Shown: positions 15,075 to 24,415 of the stretch, piece after piece
Numbering within the stretch: position 1 is the stretch's first letter
Layout of the letters: each line of letters opens with the position of its first letter
Assembly (NCBI GenBank): GCA_038237745.1
Contig: JBBRYJ010000003.1
Span: forward strand, 1 to 64,000
Origin: DASQEH01 sp038237745
Lineage (GTDB): Bacteria; Actinomycetota; Actinomycetes; Propionibacteriales; Nocardioidaceae
Reading direction: 5' to 3'
DNA length: 64,000 nt
Program-made: the position numbers and the translations under genes
The notes under the pieces: generated by a model
Databases searched by the model: none
Seen by the model: the letters and a program-made list of their open reading frames with translations, nothing else
Told to the model about the DNA's origin: nothing

Positions 15075-17225
15075 TCAGATGTCGAGGAACCGGACGTCCT
15101 TCGCGTTGCGCTGGATGAAGGAACGACGCTGTTCGACGTCCTCCCCCATCAGGATCGAGAAGATCTCATCGGCCTGCGCAGCGTCGTCGAGGGTTACCTG
15201 CGACAGAATGCGGTTGTCCGGGTCCATGGTGGTCTCCCAGAGCTCGTCTGCGTTCATCTCCCCGAGGCCCTTGTAGCGCTGGATCGGGTTGTCCTTCGGC
15301 AGCTTCTTACCTGCTCCCTGCCCCAGCTGGATGAGCGCCTCGCGCTCACGGTCGGAGTAGACGAACTCATGCGCGGCGGGGCTGTTCCATCTCAGCCGGT
15401 AGAGCGGCGGACGAGCGAGGTACACGAACCCACCCTCGATGAGCGGTCGCATGAACCGGAAGAGCAGCGTCAGCAGAAGGGTCTGGATGTGGTGCCCGTC
15501 GACGTCGGCATCGGCCATCATGACGATCTTGTGGTATCGCAGCTTGTCGGTGTCGAAGTCCTCCTGGATACCCGTCCCGAGGGCGGAGATGATCGCCTGC
15601 ACCTCGGTGTTGGCGAGGACCCTGTCGATCCGTGCCTTCTCGACGTTCAGGATCTTCCCTCGGATCGGCAGGATCGCCTGGACCCGCGGGTCGCGGCCGC
15701 CCTTCGCCGAGCCTCCGGCCGAGTCGCCCTCGACGATGAAGACCTCGCACTCGGCCGGGTCGGTCGACTGGCAGTCGGCGAGCTTGCCCGGAAGCCCTCC
15801 CCCGCCGAGCAGGCCTTTGCGGCTCCTGGCCAGGTCGCGGGCCTTGCGGGCCGCCAACCGGGCGCTTGCGGCAGCGATGGACTTGCGGATGATGTCCCTG
15901 CCCTCGCCAGGGTTCTTCTCGAACCACTCCCCCAGCTGGTCGTTGACCACCTTCTGCACGAAGGACTTCGCTTCAGTGTTCCCGAGCTTCGTCTTCGTCT
16001 GGCCCTCGAACTGCGGGTTGGCCATCTTCACCGAGATGATGGCGGTGAGGCCTTCCCGCACGTCGTCTCCTGACAGCCGGTCCTCTCGCTTCTTGATCAG
16101 ACCCCATCCCTCGGACCAGCCGTTGACGGTCGTCGTGAGGGCGGACCGGAAACCCTCTTCGTGGGTGCCGCCCTCGTGGGTGTTGATGGTGTTCGCGAAA
16201 GTATGGACCGACTCGGTGAAGCTGGTGTTCCACTGCATCGCCACCTCGAGGCTCATACCCACCTCGTCGTTGACCGCCTCGAAGGCGATGATGCTTCTGT
16301 GCGCCTCATCCTTCGTCGAGTTCAGGTGCTTGACGTAGTCGACGAGCCCGCCGTCGTAGCGGAAACGACGTTCGATGACCGAGGCGTCTCCCCGGATCCC
16401 GTCCGGTCCGCCGTCGACGGCGGCGGGGATGGTGGGGTCAGCCACGGCTTCGGCGACCCCGGCCGCGCGCTCCGGCCGCTCGTCTCGTACGACGATCTCC
16501 AAGCCCCTGTTGAGAAAGGCCATCTCCCGGAAGCGGCCAGCGATCGTCTCGAACGAGTAGTCGGTGGTCTCGAAGATGGTGCGGCTGGCCCAGTACGTCG
16601 TCATGGTCCCGGTCTCGTCGGTCGGCTCATGACGCGTCAGCGGCCCGGTCGGTACGCCGTACACGAACGACTGCTCCCAGCGGTAGCCGTCACGCCTCAC
16701 CGAGACCGTGAGTCGCTCACTCAGCGCGTTGACTACACTCACGCCCACACCGTGGAGGCCACCGGAGACCTTGTAGCCGCCACCGCCGAACTTGCCGCCG
16801 GCGTGCAGCACCGTCAACACGACGGTCAACGCGGGCATCTTCTCCACGGGGTGCTCGTCGACCGGGATGCCCCGGCCGTTGTCCGCGACTCGGACGCCGC
16901 CATCGGCGAGCAGAGCGACGTCGATCCGGTCGCAGTAGCCTGCGAGGGCCTCGTCGACGGAGTTGTCCACCACCTCCCAGATCAGGTGGTGCAGGCCGCG
17001 TTCACCGGTCGAGCCGATGTACATGCTGGGCCGCTTGCGTACCGCGTCGAGCCCCTCCAGCACCGTGATCGCCGACGCGTCGTACGTCTGGTTGCCCTCG
17101 GCCGACGGCGCCTCGTCGACAGCCTCATCGGGTAGGGCCGCCTGCGGCTGAGTGCCCTCCGGAATCTCAGAAACCTCCGGGCCCGTGCCCGGCGTGAATG
17201 CCGTCTCGTCGTCGTGCTGCGTCAC
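15075..17225 (-). CDS. gyrB: DNA gyrase subunit B
   Basis: 716 residues from GTG 17225, preferred because GGAGG lies eight bases upstream; an upstream ATG at 17285 would add 20 residues. The GHKL ATPase is shown by EVVDNSVDEALAGY, VRVADNGRGIPVDE and GGLHGVGVSVVNALS. The TOPRIM domain has EGDSAGGSAKGGRD and the metal-binding DADVDGHHI. The C-terminus has the canonical QRYKGLGEMN motif and ends RRSFIQRNAKDVRFLDI. It powers the ATP-dependent strand passage of gyrase. An Asp/Glu/Pro-rich extension precedes the ATPase core. It is first in the gyrB-gyrA-DUF3566 unit. Confidence 0.98.
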   Translation of the reverse strand: MTQHDDETAFTPGTGPEVSEIPEGTQPQAALPDEAVDEAPSAEGNQTYDASAITVLEGLDAVRKRPSMYIGSTGERGLHHLIWEVVDNSVDEALAGYCDRIDVALLADGGVRVADNGRGIPVDEHPVEKMPALTVVLTVLHAGGKFGGGGYKVSGGLHGVGVSVVNALSERLTVSVRRDGYRWEQSFVYGVPTGPLTRHEPTDETGTMTTYWASRTIFETTDYSFETIAGRFREMAFLNRGLEIVVRDERPERAAGVAEAVADPTIPAAVDGGPDGIRGDASVIERRFRYDGGLVDYVKHLNSTKDEAHRSIIAFEAVNDEVGMSLEVAMQWNTSFTESVHTFANTINTHEGGTHEEGFRSALTTTVNGWSEGWGLIKKREDRLSGDDVREGLTAIISVKMANPQFEGQTKTKLGNTEAKSFVQKVVNDQLGEWFEKNPGEGRDIIRKSIAAASARLAARKARDLARSRKGLLGGGGLPGKLADCQSTDPAECEVFIVEGDSAGGSAKGGRDPRVQAILPIRGKILNVEKARIDRVLANTEVQAIISALGTGIQEDFDTDKLRYHKIVMMADADVDGHHIQTLLLTLLFRFMRPLIEGGFVYLARPPLYRLRWNSPAAHEFVYSDREREALIQLGQGAGKKLPKDNPIQRYKGLGEMNADELWETTMDPDNRILSQVTLDDAAQADEIFSILMGEDVEQRRSFIQRNAKDVRFLDI

Positions 17226-17613
17226 CCAGCGGACCTCCAGATCCTCGTGGACCGCCCGGGGGGTGGGACCCCCACGGGCAAACATGAGCTTCGAGCACGC
17301 CCTCCCAGCACAAAGGCCGCCGGCAGGGCCTCCTTCGCGGCGGCGCTGGAGGTCCTCGGACCAGGTGCGTCCAGGCGAGCTAGCGGCCTTCGTTCAACGT
17401 CCAGTATAGGCGCTGGCAGCCCCCTCCCGTGGTCAGCCGAGCCCGTTTCGGGCACCAAACTGCGTGGACCGGCCGCACGCGGCCCGGAAACGGTGCCTGC
17501 GGGCGTTCACAGGCAAGTTGTGAGGGGCCCCATCCGCCCATTGATCCCTCAGGACGTCATACAGGCGCCGCAGCCGAGCGGTGCACGGCTCACCGATTCA
17601 TCCCACAGGGCCG
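17226..17613. other. gyrB upstream region, no gene recognised
   Basis: About 390 bases between the DUF721 stop and the gyrB start. It must carry the gyrB promoter. I see no open frame with family features and no clear DnaA box. Part of it would be coding if gyrB began at the upstream ATG (17285). Confidence 0.5.
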
Positions 17614-18162
17614 TCAGCCGTAGGTGTCGCGCGGCCCGCGACCGTCGCGTACGGAGCGTGGACCCTTGCGCCAGGTGGGCACGTCCGGCCCCGCGACCTC
17701 GACCCGCTGCACGGCGCCGTGGCCGAGCTCCTCGTTCAACCGCCGCACCACCGTGGGCGCCAACAGTCGGAGCTGGGTCGCCCATGCCGTGGAGTCGGTG
17801 CGTACCCGAAGTACGCCGTCCTGGTAGCTGTCCGGCGTGCAGTGTGAGGCGACCTCCGAGCCGACGATGGAGGGCCAGCGTCCGAACACGGCGTGTACGG
17901 AGACGTCGGTGGACCACCCACTGTCCGCGACCAGCCTGTCGACGGCAGTGCCGAGCTGGGTGGGGTCCCGACCGTCGGGATGAGCGCCGGACAGCTCCAC
18001 CGGCGCCGCGCGCCGCGCGCCCCGAGGCCGGTTCCAGGGTCGCCTGACGGACAGCCCTCGCATCGCCGCAGCAACCGAACGGGCCAGGTCGAGCCCGGAG
18101 CGGTCGTGACCGGCCGACGGCGCCGGGCCGTCGCGGCTCTCGAGCCCATCCTGGTCAGGCAC
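17614..18162 (-). CDS. dciA: DUF721 protein, DciA-like helicase-associated factor
   Basis: 182 residues from GTG 18162, overlapping the recF stop by eight bases. The N-terminal half is disordered and basic (RPRGARRAAP). The C-terminal half has the DUF721 fold: VFGRWPSIVGSEVASHCTPD, GVLRVRTDSTAWATQLRLL and LAPTVVRRLNEELG. DciA is the ancestral factor that helps load DnaB helicase in bacteria lacking DnaC, and it sits between recF and gyrB across Actinobacteria. The symbol rests on family and synteny; a tolerance to sequence drift in its N-terminus is normal. Confidence 0.85.
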   Translation of the reverse strand: MPDQDGLESRDGPAPSAGHDRSGLDLARSVAAAMRGLSVRRPWNRPRGARRAAPVELSGAHPDGRDPTQLGTAVDRLVADSGWSTDVSVHAVFGRWPSIVGSEVASHCTPDSYQDGVLRVRTDSTAWATQLRLLAPTVVRRLNEELGHGAVQRVEVAGPDVPTWRKGPRSVRDGRGPRDTYG

Positions 18163-19297
18163 GTATGACCGACCCGTCCCGCACGTCGTAGCGATGGCTG
18201 ACCAGGTGGCTCGGCACGTCAGCGGCGACGGCGGCCGTCACCAGCACCTGCTCGGTCGGTGCCACGAGCGCTGCGAGCCGGTCGCTTCGTAGGTCGTCGA
18301 GCTCGGCGAAGACGTCGTCGAGGATCAGCACCGGATCGTCCCCGTCGGCCCGAAGCAGCTCGAACGCCGCCAGCTTGAGGGCCAGCGCCAGCGACCACGA
18401 CTCCCCGTGGCTCGAGTACCCCCGTGCCGGAAGCTCGCCAAGGCTCAACATCAAGTCGTCTCTGTGTGGTCCTACCAGGGTCAGTCCCCGGTCGATCTCC
18501 TCGTCACGTCGGCGAGCCACCTCGTTGAGGAGCAGATCGATGAGTGACGCCTTGTCCGTGGCCGTACCGATGTCGAGTGACGGCCGGTACCTGACCGACG
18601 CGTCGTTGCCCCGGGCCGGCTTCGGCACAGCGCCTGCGACGTCGGAGTACCGCGCAGCCACGATGGGGGCGAGGGTACGGACCAGGTCGAGCCGTGCCGC
18701 GAGCAGCTCCGCCCCGGTGCGGGCCAAATGAGCGTCCCAGACCTCGAGCGTGGCCAGGGCGGCCTCGTTGCGCTGCCCCGAGCGCCGGCCACCTGCCGTC
18801 TTCAGCAGGCTGCTGCGCTGGCGCAACACCCGGTCGTAGTCGCTGCGCACACCCGCGAACCGCGGCTGCCGAGCGACCAGGAGGTCGTCGAGGAAGCGCC
18901 GTCGCCCTGCTGGGTCTCCCTTGACCATCTCGAGGTCGTCGGGCGAGAACACGACCGTGCGCAGGATTCCGAGCACCTCACGGGTCCGCGGTACGTCACC
19001 ATGGTTGAGCCTTGCCCGGTTCGAGCGTCCAGGGTTGATCTGCAGCTCGATCAGTGCCTCGCGCCGGTCGCGCTGGACGGTTGTCCGCACGATGGCCTGC
19101 TCGGCACCTGCGCGCACGAGTGGCTGGTCGGTAGCGACGCGATGTGATGACTGGGTCGCGATGTAGTCGATCGCCTCGACGAGATTGGTCTTCCCCTGGC
19201 CGTTCGGACCGACGAAGGTCGACACCCCCGCCGACAGGTCCACGTCCGCCTTCTCGTAGGACCGGAAGTCGACGAGTGCCAGGTGTGACACATGCAC
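18155..19297 (-). CDS. recF: DNA replication and repair protein RecF
   Basis: 380 residues from GTG 19297 (HVSHLALVDFRSY follows, the conserved RecF N-terminus), seven bases after the gnd stop; an earlier start would overlap gnd. It is an SMC-like ABC ATPase: Walker A GPNGQGKTNLVEAI, the ABC signature region around SWSLALALKLAAFELL, and Walker B LILDDVFAELDD. It loads RecA at gapped DNA in the RecFOR pathway. It is co-directional with dnaN-gnd upstream and dciA downstream. Confidence 0.96.
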   Translation of the reverse strand: MHVSHLALVDFRSYEKADVDLSAGVSTFVGPNGQGKTNLVEAIDYIATQSSHRVATDQPLVRAGAEQAIVRTTVQRDRREALIELQINPGRSNRARLNHGDVPRTREVLGILRTVVFSPDDLEMVKGDPAGRRRFLDDLLVARQPRFAGVRSDYDRVLRQRSSLLKTAGGRRSGQRNEAALATLEVWDAHLARTGAELLAARLDLVRTLAPIVAARYSDVAGAVPKPARGNDASVRYRPSLDIGTATDKASLIDLLLNEVARRRDEEIDRGLTLVGPHRDDLMLSLGELPARGYSSHGESWSLALALKLAAFELLRADGDDPVLILDDVFAELDDLRSDRLAALVAPTEQVLVTAAVAADVPSHLVSHRYDVRDGSVIRA

Positions 19298-19304
19298 GAG
19301 ACGC

Positions 19305-20207
19305 TTATGAGGTGAGAGGCTTGACGGTCTCTTTGACAGCCCGGACCGCGTGGCCACCGAACTGGTTGCGCATGGCGGCTATCGCCTTCATCGCGGGAGA
19401 CTCCTCCTGCCGCGACGAGAACCGAGCGAACAGTGCCGCCGTGATCGCGGGCAACGGTACGGCGTTGTCGATCGCCGCCTCGACGGTCCAGCGACCCTCT
19501 CCGGAGTCCTCGGCGTACCCGGCGATGTTGTCGAGCTTCGAGTCCTCGCCCAATGCATGCACGAGCAGGTCGAGCAACCACGACCTGATCACCGTGCCGG
19601 CACGCCACGAGTCGAACACCTCCGTCACGTTGTCGACCACCTCCACCTTCTGGAGGAGCTCCCAGCCTTCGGCGTAGGCCTGCATGATGGCGTACTCGAT
19701 ACCGTTGTGGACCATCTTCGCGAAGTGGCCGGCACCCACTTTGCCGGCGTGGACGAAGCCTCCTTCGCCCTCCGGCTTCAGGGTGTCGAAGACCGGCTGA
19801 AGCGTCGCCACGTCGTCGGCCTCGCCTCCGCACATCAGCGCGTATCCGACCTCGAGTCCCCACACCCCGCCTGACACGCCGCAGTCGATGAAGCCGATCC
19901 CCTTCTCGGCGAGCAGCGCGCCATGCTCGGTGTCGTCTGTCCAGCGGGAGTTTCCCCCGTCTACCACGATGTCACCATCCCCGAGCAGCTCGTTGAGCTG
20001 GCTGATCGTCTGCCGGGTGGCATCCCCCGACGGGACCATGACCCAGACGACCTTGGGCGAGGAGAGCCGTTCGACGAGGGCTTCCAGCGTGTCGACGTCG
20101 CTGACCTCGCGATTGTGGTCGAACCCGACAACGGTGTGTCCACCTTTGCGTAACCGCTCGCGCATGTTGCCGCCCATTTTGCCGAGGCCTATGAGTCCGA
20201 TCTCCAT
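19305..20207 (-). CDS. gnd: 6-phosphogluconate dehydrogenase, decarboxylating (short form)
   Basis: 300 residues; the short, NAD-preferring family rather than the 470-residue form. It has the Rossmann motif IGLGKMGGNMRERL, VDGGNSRWTDD, the substrate motif GVSGGVWGLEVGYALMCGG, and the catalytic-lysine region GAGHFAKMVHNGIEYA. It converts 6-phosphogluconate to ribulose 5-phosphate with CO2 release. AAAGGA stands six bases before ATG 20207. It sits between dnaN and recF, where many Actinobacteria keep it, 42 bases after dnaN. A shared transcript with replication genes is likely. Confidence 0.95.
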   Translation of the reverse strand: MEIGLIGLGKMGGNMRERLRKGGHTVVGFDHNREVSDVDTLEALVERLSSPKVVWVMVPSGDATRQTISQLNELLGDGDIVVDGGNSRWTDDTEHGALLAEKGIGFIDCGVSGGVWGLEVGYALMCGGEADDVATLQPVFDTLKPEGEGGFVHAGKVGAGHFAKMVHNGIEYAIMQAYAEGWELLQKVEVVDNVTEVFDSWRAGTVIRSWLLDLLVHALGEDSKLDNIAGYAEDSGEGRWTVEAAIDNAVPLPAITAALFARFSSRQEESPAMKAIAAMRNQFGGHAVRAVKETVKPLTS

Positions 20208-20249
20208 CGCAGATCCTTTCGGGGATGCGTCGTACGGCGTGCTTCGAGG

Positions 20250-21401
20250 TCAGCCCTGCATGCGCAGCGGCATGAGCAGGTAACGGAAATGCGTATCCGG
20301 CGGCCCGTCGAGCCCGTCGAGGCTGGCGAATGAGGCCGGGCGTGCAGGTTGCGTCATGGAGACGTGCACGTGGGATCCACCGATGGCGCCGAGCCCGTCC
20401 AACAGGTACGACGGGTTGAACCCGATGGAGATCTCTTCCCCGAGAAGCGACGACTCCAGCGACTCCGACGCCTGGGCCTCCTCTCCGTTGCCTGCCTCGA
20501 GGGTCACCATGCTGTCGGAGAACCCGAGCCGGATCGGGGTGTTTCGACCAGCCACCAGCGAGACACGTTTGACCGAGTCGATGAGAGGAGCCACCTCGAC
20601 CTGCGCGCTGATCTCGGACGTGCTGGGGAAGAGCTGGCGTACGTTGGGGAAGGCGCCTTCGATGAGGCGTGTGGTCGTACGCCGTCGACTTCCCCCGGTG
20701 ACCGACTCGAAACCGATCAGACCCTCACCTGCCCCCGTCCCGGCTCCGGCGAGGGCGATGCTGAGCTGGGAGTCGGCCGACAGCGACTTGGCTGTCTCGG
20801 ACAGCACCCGGGCCGGTACGAGCGCAGAGACCGCCAGGTCCGGCTGCCCAGGCGTCCACTCCAGCTCACGCAGGCTCAGCCGGAAACGGTCGGTCGCGAG
20901 AAGGGACAGCCTCGCGCCGTCGATCTCAATCTTCACCCCTGTCAGAACGGGCAACATGTCGTCGCGACCGGCGGCCGTCACCGCCTGAGCCACCGCCGAG
21001 GCGAACATCTCTCCGTCGACCGTGCCGATGACGGCAGGCATGTCGGGCAAGGCCGGATAGTCGTCCACGGGCATCGTCTGAAGCGTGAACCGAGAGCTCC
21101 CGCAGGTGAGTGCGAGCTTGGCCCCGTCGAGAGCCACATCGACCGGCTGATGTGGCAACGCCCGGGCGATGTCGGCGAGCAACCGGCCCGATACGAGAAC
21201 CTGGCCGTCGTCGGCGACATCGGCCTGGATCGTCACCTGCGCGGAGGTCTCGTAGTCGAAGCCACTGAGCTGGAGTCCGTCGGGCCCTGTGGAGACCAAG
21301 ATGCCCGACAGCTGAGGCAGCGTGCCAGGACGGGTGGGAATGCTACGGGCGGTCCATGCGACGGCGTCGGCCAGCACGTCGCGATCGACGCGGAACTTCA
21401 C
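20250..21401 (-). CDS. dnaN: DNA polymerase III beta clamp
   Basis: 383 residues from GTG 21401 (AGGAGG nine bases upstream, start KFRVDRDVLADAVAW). The three repeated clamp domains are recognisable: DYPALPDMP at the end of the first, ATDRFRLSLRELEW in the second, and FNPSYLLDGLGAI with the terminal LLMPLR in the third. The ring encircles DNA and tethers polymerase III and repair enzymes. It is the first gene left of the dnaA-dnaN origin region and is transcribed in the same direction as dnaA. Confidence 0.97.
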   Translation of the reverse strand: MKFRVDRDVLADAVAWTARSIPTRPGTLPQLSGILVSTGPDGLQLSGFDYETSAQVTIQADVADDGQVLVSGRLLADIARALPHQPVDVALDGAKLALTCGSSRFTLQTMPVDDYPALPDMPAVIGTVDGEMFASAVAQAVTAAGRDDMLPVLTGVKIEIDGARLSLLATDRFRLSLRELEWTPGQPDLAVSALVPARVLSETAKSLSADSQLSIALAGAGTGAGEGLIGFESVTGGSRRRTTTRLIEGAFPNVRQLFPSTSEISAQVEVAPLIDSVKRVSLVAGRNTPIRLGFSDSMVTLEAGNGEEAQASESLESSLLGEEISIGFNPSYLLDGLGAIGGSHVHVSMTQPARPASFASLDGLDGPPDTHFRYLLMPLRMQG

Positions 21402-21778
21402 GATGCGGTGCCTCCTGCGCTCACGGTGTTCCCGGAATCCTGCCATGGCCGGTGCCTGTCAAGGGAGTCGGTCAGGGCAGGACAGGGGTTGTCCCCAGCC
21501 GGTCGGGTGTCCAGGTTCGACTTGTTCTGAGTTATCTGTATCTTCCGTCGTCTTCTTCGGTTCTGTGGATCGTGTGGACAAGTGGTGAACTACCAGGTCA
21601 GCTGGTGGTTACGAGCCCACAACGGGTGTGGAGGAGCAGGCGGCGGACTGGGGGTGGTCCACGGCACCGAGATCCGACGGGGCGGGTCCGCTCTCCCGTC
21701 CACACGGGCAGGAGGCGGATGCACCCCCCGTCCACAGTGTTGTCCCCAGGTTGTGTGGACCGCAGGAACCGGGCCTGC
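21402..21778. other. dnaA-dnaN intergenic region, candidate oriC
   Basis: 377 non-coding bases at the usual actinobacterial origin position. One perfect DnaA box (TGTGGACAA, 21573-21581) is visible. One-mismatch boxes TTGTCCCCA lie at 21489-21497 and 21740-21748. Looser matches (CCGTCCACA at 21696-21704 and 21728-21736; TGTGGATCG at 21564-21572; TGTGGACCG at 21754-21762) also occur. The stretch near 21525-21565 (TTATCTGTATCTTCC, TCTTCTTCGG) is the least GC-rich and could unwind. Origin function is inferred from position and box density. Confidence 0.75.
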
Positions 21779-23200
21779 TCACTGTTGGCGGGCTGTCTGC
21801 TTGATGCGGTTGGTCAGCTCACGCACCTGGTTGTAGACGCTTCGGCGCTCCGCCATCAAGACGCGGATCTTGCGGTCGGCGTGCATCACGGTGGTGTGGT
21901 CGCGGCCTCCGAACTGCTGACCGATCTTGGGCAGCGACAAGTCGGTGAGCTCACGGCAGAGGTACATGGCGATCTGGCGAGCTGTCACGAGGACGCGGCT
22001 GCGGCTCGCGCCGCACAGATCGTCGATCGACATGCTGAAGTAGGCGGATGTCTGGGCGATGATGACTCCGGCGGTGATCTCCGGTTCGCCGCCTTCGGGG
22101 ATGAGGTCCTTCAGCACGATCTCGGCCAGCGTCAGGTCGACCGGCTGCCGGTTGAGGCTTGCGAACGCCGTCACCCTGATCAGAGCACCCTCGAGCTCGC
22201 GAATGTTCGTCTGGATCTTGCTGGCGATGAACTCCAACACGTCAGGCGGCGCGGTCAAGCGCTCCGTCGACGCCTTCTTGCGCAGAATGGCAATCCGCGT
22301 CTCGAGGTCGGGAGGCTGGACGTCGGTGATGAGACCCCACTCGAAGCGGTTCCGCAAGCGGTCCTCGAGCGCCTCCAGGCGTTTCGGCGGGCGGTCGGAG
22401 GTGATGACGATCTGCTTGTTGGCGTTGTGCAACGTGTTGAACGTGTGGAAGAACTCCTCCTGGGTTTGGATCTTGCCCTCGAGGAACTGGATGTCGTCGA
22501 TCAAGAGCACGTCGACGTCTCGGTAGCGTCGCTGGAAGGCCGCTGCCCGGTCGTCGCGGATCGCGTTGATGAAGTCGTTGGTGAACTCCTCGCTGCTGAC
22601 GTAGCGCACCCTGGCCCCGGTGAAGAGGCTTCGGACGTAATGGCCTATGGCGTGGAGGAGGTGGGTCTTGCCAAGACCGGAGTCGCCGTAGATGAGCAGC
22701 GGGTTGTATGCCTTGCCGGGGGCTTCTGCCACCGCGACAGCTGCTGCGTGGGCGAATCTGTTCGAAGAGCCGATGACGAAGGTCTCGAAGATGTACTTCG
22801 GGTTGAGGCGCGCTTCACGAGCACTGGTCACTGTGCCGGTATGGACCGAACCGCCGATCAGGCCCGAGTCTGCCAGCGCCGGCGCCTGTTCCCCGAGAAG
22901 TGGGCCGAGGGCAGCCGGTCGGCTGGTGATGTCGAAGTCCGCGAGTTCGGGGGCCAGCGCTGAGTCAACAGTGACCGCGAGGCGGACGGCGCGCCCTAAC
23001 GCCCGACTCAGGGCGTCCTCGAGCCGACCTCGCAACCTTGTCTCCAGCTGGCTACGCGTGAAGTCGTCGGCGACCGCGACGATTGCGGTGTTCTCATGCA
23101 GTGTCACGGGCTGGGAGGCGGACAACCAAGCGCGGTGGCTCGCAGGGAGATCTTCCACGAGCTGGGTCCAAGCCTTCTCAAGGTCGGCAACCTGCGTCAT
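21779..23200 (-). CDS. dnaA: chromosomal replication initiator DnaA
   Basis: 473 residues from ATG 23200 (GAGG eight bases upstream). Domain I is at residues 1-85. Domain II is short, as in compact DnaA proteins, unlike the long Streptomyces version. The AAA+ domain III has Walker A GDSGLGKTHLLHAIG and Walker B VLLIDDIQFLEGK. Domain IV carries the DnaA-box-binding signature CRELTDLSLPKIGQQFGGRDHTTV. It binds DnaA boxes and opens oriC. Boxes in its own upstream region suggest autoregulation. Confidence 0.98.
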   Translation of the reverse strand: MTQVADLEKAWTQLVEDLPASHRAWLSASQPVTLHENTAIVAVADDFTRSQLETRLRGRLEDALSRALGRAVRLAVTVDSALAPELADFDITSRPAALGPLLGEQAPALADSGLIGGSVHTGTVTSAREARLNPKYIFETFVIGSSNRFAHAAAVAVAEAPGKAYNPLLIYGDSGLGKTHLLHAIGHYVRSLFTGARVRYVSSEEFTNDFINAIRDDRAAAFQRRYRDVDVLLIDDIQFLEGKIQTQEEFFHTFNTLHNANKQIVITSDRPPKRLEALEDRLRNRFEWGLITDVQPPDLETRIAILRKKASTERLTAPPDVLEFIASKIQTNIRELEGALIRVTAFASLNRQPVDLTLAEIVLKDLIPEGGEPEITAGVIIAQTSAYFSMSIDDLCGASRSRVLVTARQIAMYLCRELTDLSLPKIGQQFGGRDHTTVMHADRKIRVLMAERRSVYNQVRELTNRIKQTARQQ

Positions 23201-23666
23201 CGAATGACCTCACTCACTTCTGGCTGGGCGCCTCGTAGGGCGAACATCCACAAAGTTATGCACAGGCTGTGCACAACACGAACGGCAAGGCCGAGGTGCC
23301 ATGCAGAAGCGGCGGGGAAAACTTCGGTGCCGGGCCGGACGCTAACAACAACTCTGGCTGCAGATCAAGCGGTTGTGCACAGCCTGGGCGCAAGAAACTT
23401 GCTGTCCCCGGCGAGTCCCTCCCGGCGTGTCGCGCCCCGATGCAAGGGGCGTACCAGCGGACTCCTGACGATTGGCGTGTCCGGTCTGTCCCTCCCAGGC
23501 GTTTGACCCCCAGTGCGGCCACCGCGTACCGTAAGAGGTCGGCCGTGCCTCGGGTTGCCGCATGTCCGCACCAGTGTGCGAGAAGCTGTAGGTGGCCCGC
23601 AACCAGTCAGTCAACCGATGACGTCCGGTCCGATCTGACGTCCGACCCGTTTGGGAGTTTGTCCCC
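23201..23666. promoter_or_regulatory. dnaA / rpmH divergent promoter region with DnaA boxes
   Basis: About 465 bases between the divergent dnaA and rpmH genes. Three good DnaA boxes are visible: TTATGCACA (23256-23264), TGTGCACAA (23268-23276, opposite orientation, centred one turn away) and TTGTGCACA (23373-23381). The first pair lies 56-77 bases upstream of the dnaA start and is well placed for DnaA to regulate its own promoter, or to add to a bipartite origin. The remainder should contain the rpmH promoter, which I cannot assign precisely. Confidence 0.7.
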
Positions 23667-23804
23667 GTGAGCAAGCGTACGTTTCAACCGAACAACCGGC
23701 GCCGAAGCAAGACGCATGGCTTCCGGCTGCGGATGCGGACCCGCGCCGGGCGGGCGATCCTGGCCGGTCGGCGGCGCAAGGGCCGCACCCGCCTCGCCGC
23801 CTGA
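23667..23804 (+). CDS. rpmH: 50S ribosomal protein L34
   Basis: 45 residues from GTG 23667 to TGA 23802-23804. The sequence begins SKRTFQPNNRRRSKTHGFR and continues RMRTRAGRAILAGRRRKGRTRL, the near-invariant L34 signature. It is a very basic protein of the large subunit, placed beside RNase P RNA-protein genes in nearly all bacteria. It opens the rpmH-rnpA-yidD-yidC-jag-rsmG run that diverges from dnaA. Confidence 0.98.
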   Translation: MSKRTFQPNNRRRSKTHGFRLRMRTRAGRAILAGRRRKGRTRLAA

Positions 23805-23816
23805 GCGGGTGCTCAT

Positions 23817-24155
23817 GTGTTGTCACGAGTCAACCGCCTGCGGCGATCCGAGGAGTTCCGTCGCACAGTCAGACGAGGTAGTCGTGCGTCGAGCGCGACG
23901 CTGGTGGTGCATCTCGTGTCCGCGGATGACGAGTGTCCGCGTGTCGGTTTCGTGGTGAGCAGGGCAGTCGGTGGCGCGGCGGTTCGTCAGCGTGTGAAGC
24001 GTCGCCTGCGGCACGCGGTCCGACCCCATCTGGGGCGGCTGGGCGCTTCACTCGTCGTCGTTCGGGCTCTGCCGAGGTCTGCGGGCGCGGACTTCGCCCA
24101 GCTAAGCCTCGATCTGGATCGGTGCCTGACGAAGCTCGAAGGCCGACGAGCGTGA
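23817..24155 (+). CDS. rnpA: ribonuclease P protein component
   Basis: 112 residues from GTG 23817 (TTG follows directly and is an alternative), 12 bases after rpmH. It shows the hallmark RNR motif region RVGFVVSRAVGGAAVRQRVKRRLRH preceded by an N-terminal LRRSEEFRRTVRRG. It binds the RNase P RNA and aids tRNA 5' maturation. Its stop overlaps the yidD start (GTGA). Confidence 0.95.
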   Translation: MLSRVNRLRRSEEFRRTVRRGSRASSATLVVHLVSADDECPRVGFVVSRAVGGAAVRQRVKRRLRHAVRPHLGRLGASLVVVRALPRSAGADFAQLSLDLDRCLTKLEGRRA

Positions 24156-24415
24156 CAGCCGTCGTCGTGGCGGTACTCAGGGTCTATCGTCGCCTTATCA
24201 GTCCGCTCTACGGGGACGTCTGCCGCTACTACCCTTCCTGCTCCGCGTACGCACTCGAGTCCGTCCAACGCCATGGCACTGTGAAGGGTGCCTGGCTGAC
24301 GGTACGCCGCCTCGCGCGGTGTCACCCTTGGGCGCCTGGTGGGGTGGACCTGGTGCCGGCTGAGTTCTCGTGGTGGTCGGCTGACCTGTCCGCGGTTGCG
24401 AGCAAGGAGCAGTAG
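24152..24415 (+). CDS. yidD: membrane protein insertion efficiency factor YidD
   Basis: 87 residues from GTG 24152, overlapping the rnpA stop by four bases. The conserved YidD core is present: LRVYRRLISPLYGDVCRYYPSCSAYA, then ALESVQRHGTVKGAWL and RLARCHPWAPGGVDLVP with its cysteines. It is a small membrane-associated protein that assists YidC-dependent insertion. Its TAG shares one base with the yidC GTG start, so these genes are tightly coupled. Confidence 0.95.
   Translation: MTAVVVAVLRVYRRLISPLYGDVCRYYPSCSAYALESVQRHGTVKGAWLTVRRLARCHPWAPGGVDLVPAEFSWWSADLSAVASKEQ

Noticed and set aside
15075..17285. Longer gyrB start at ATG 17285
   Set aside because: GTG 17225 has GGAGG at ideal spacing, and the extra 20 residues do not resemble GyrB; kept only as an alternative.
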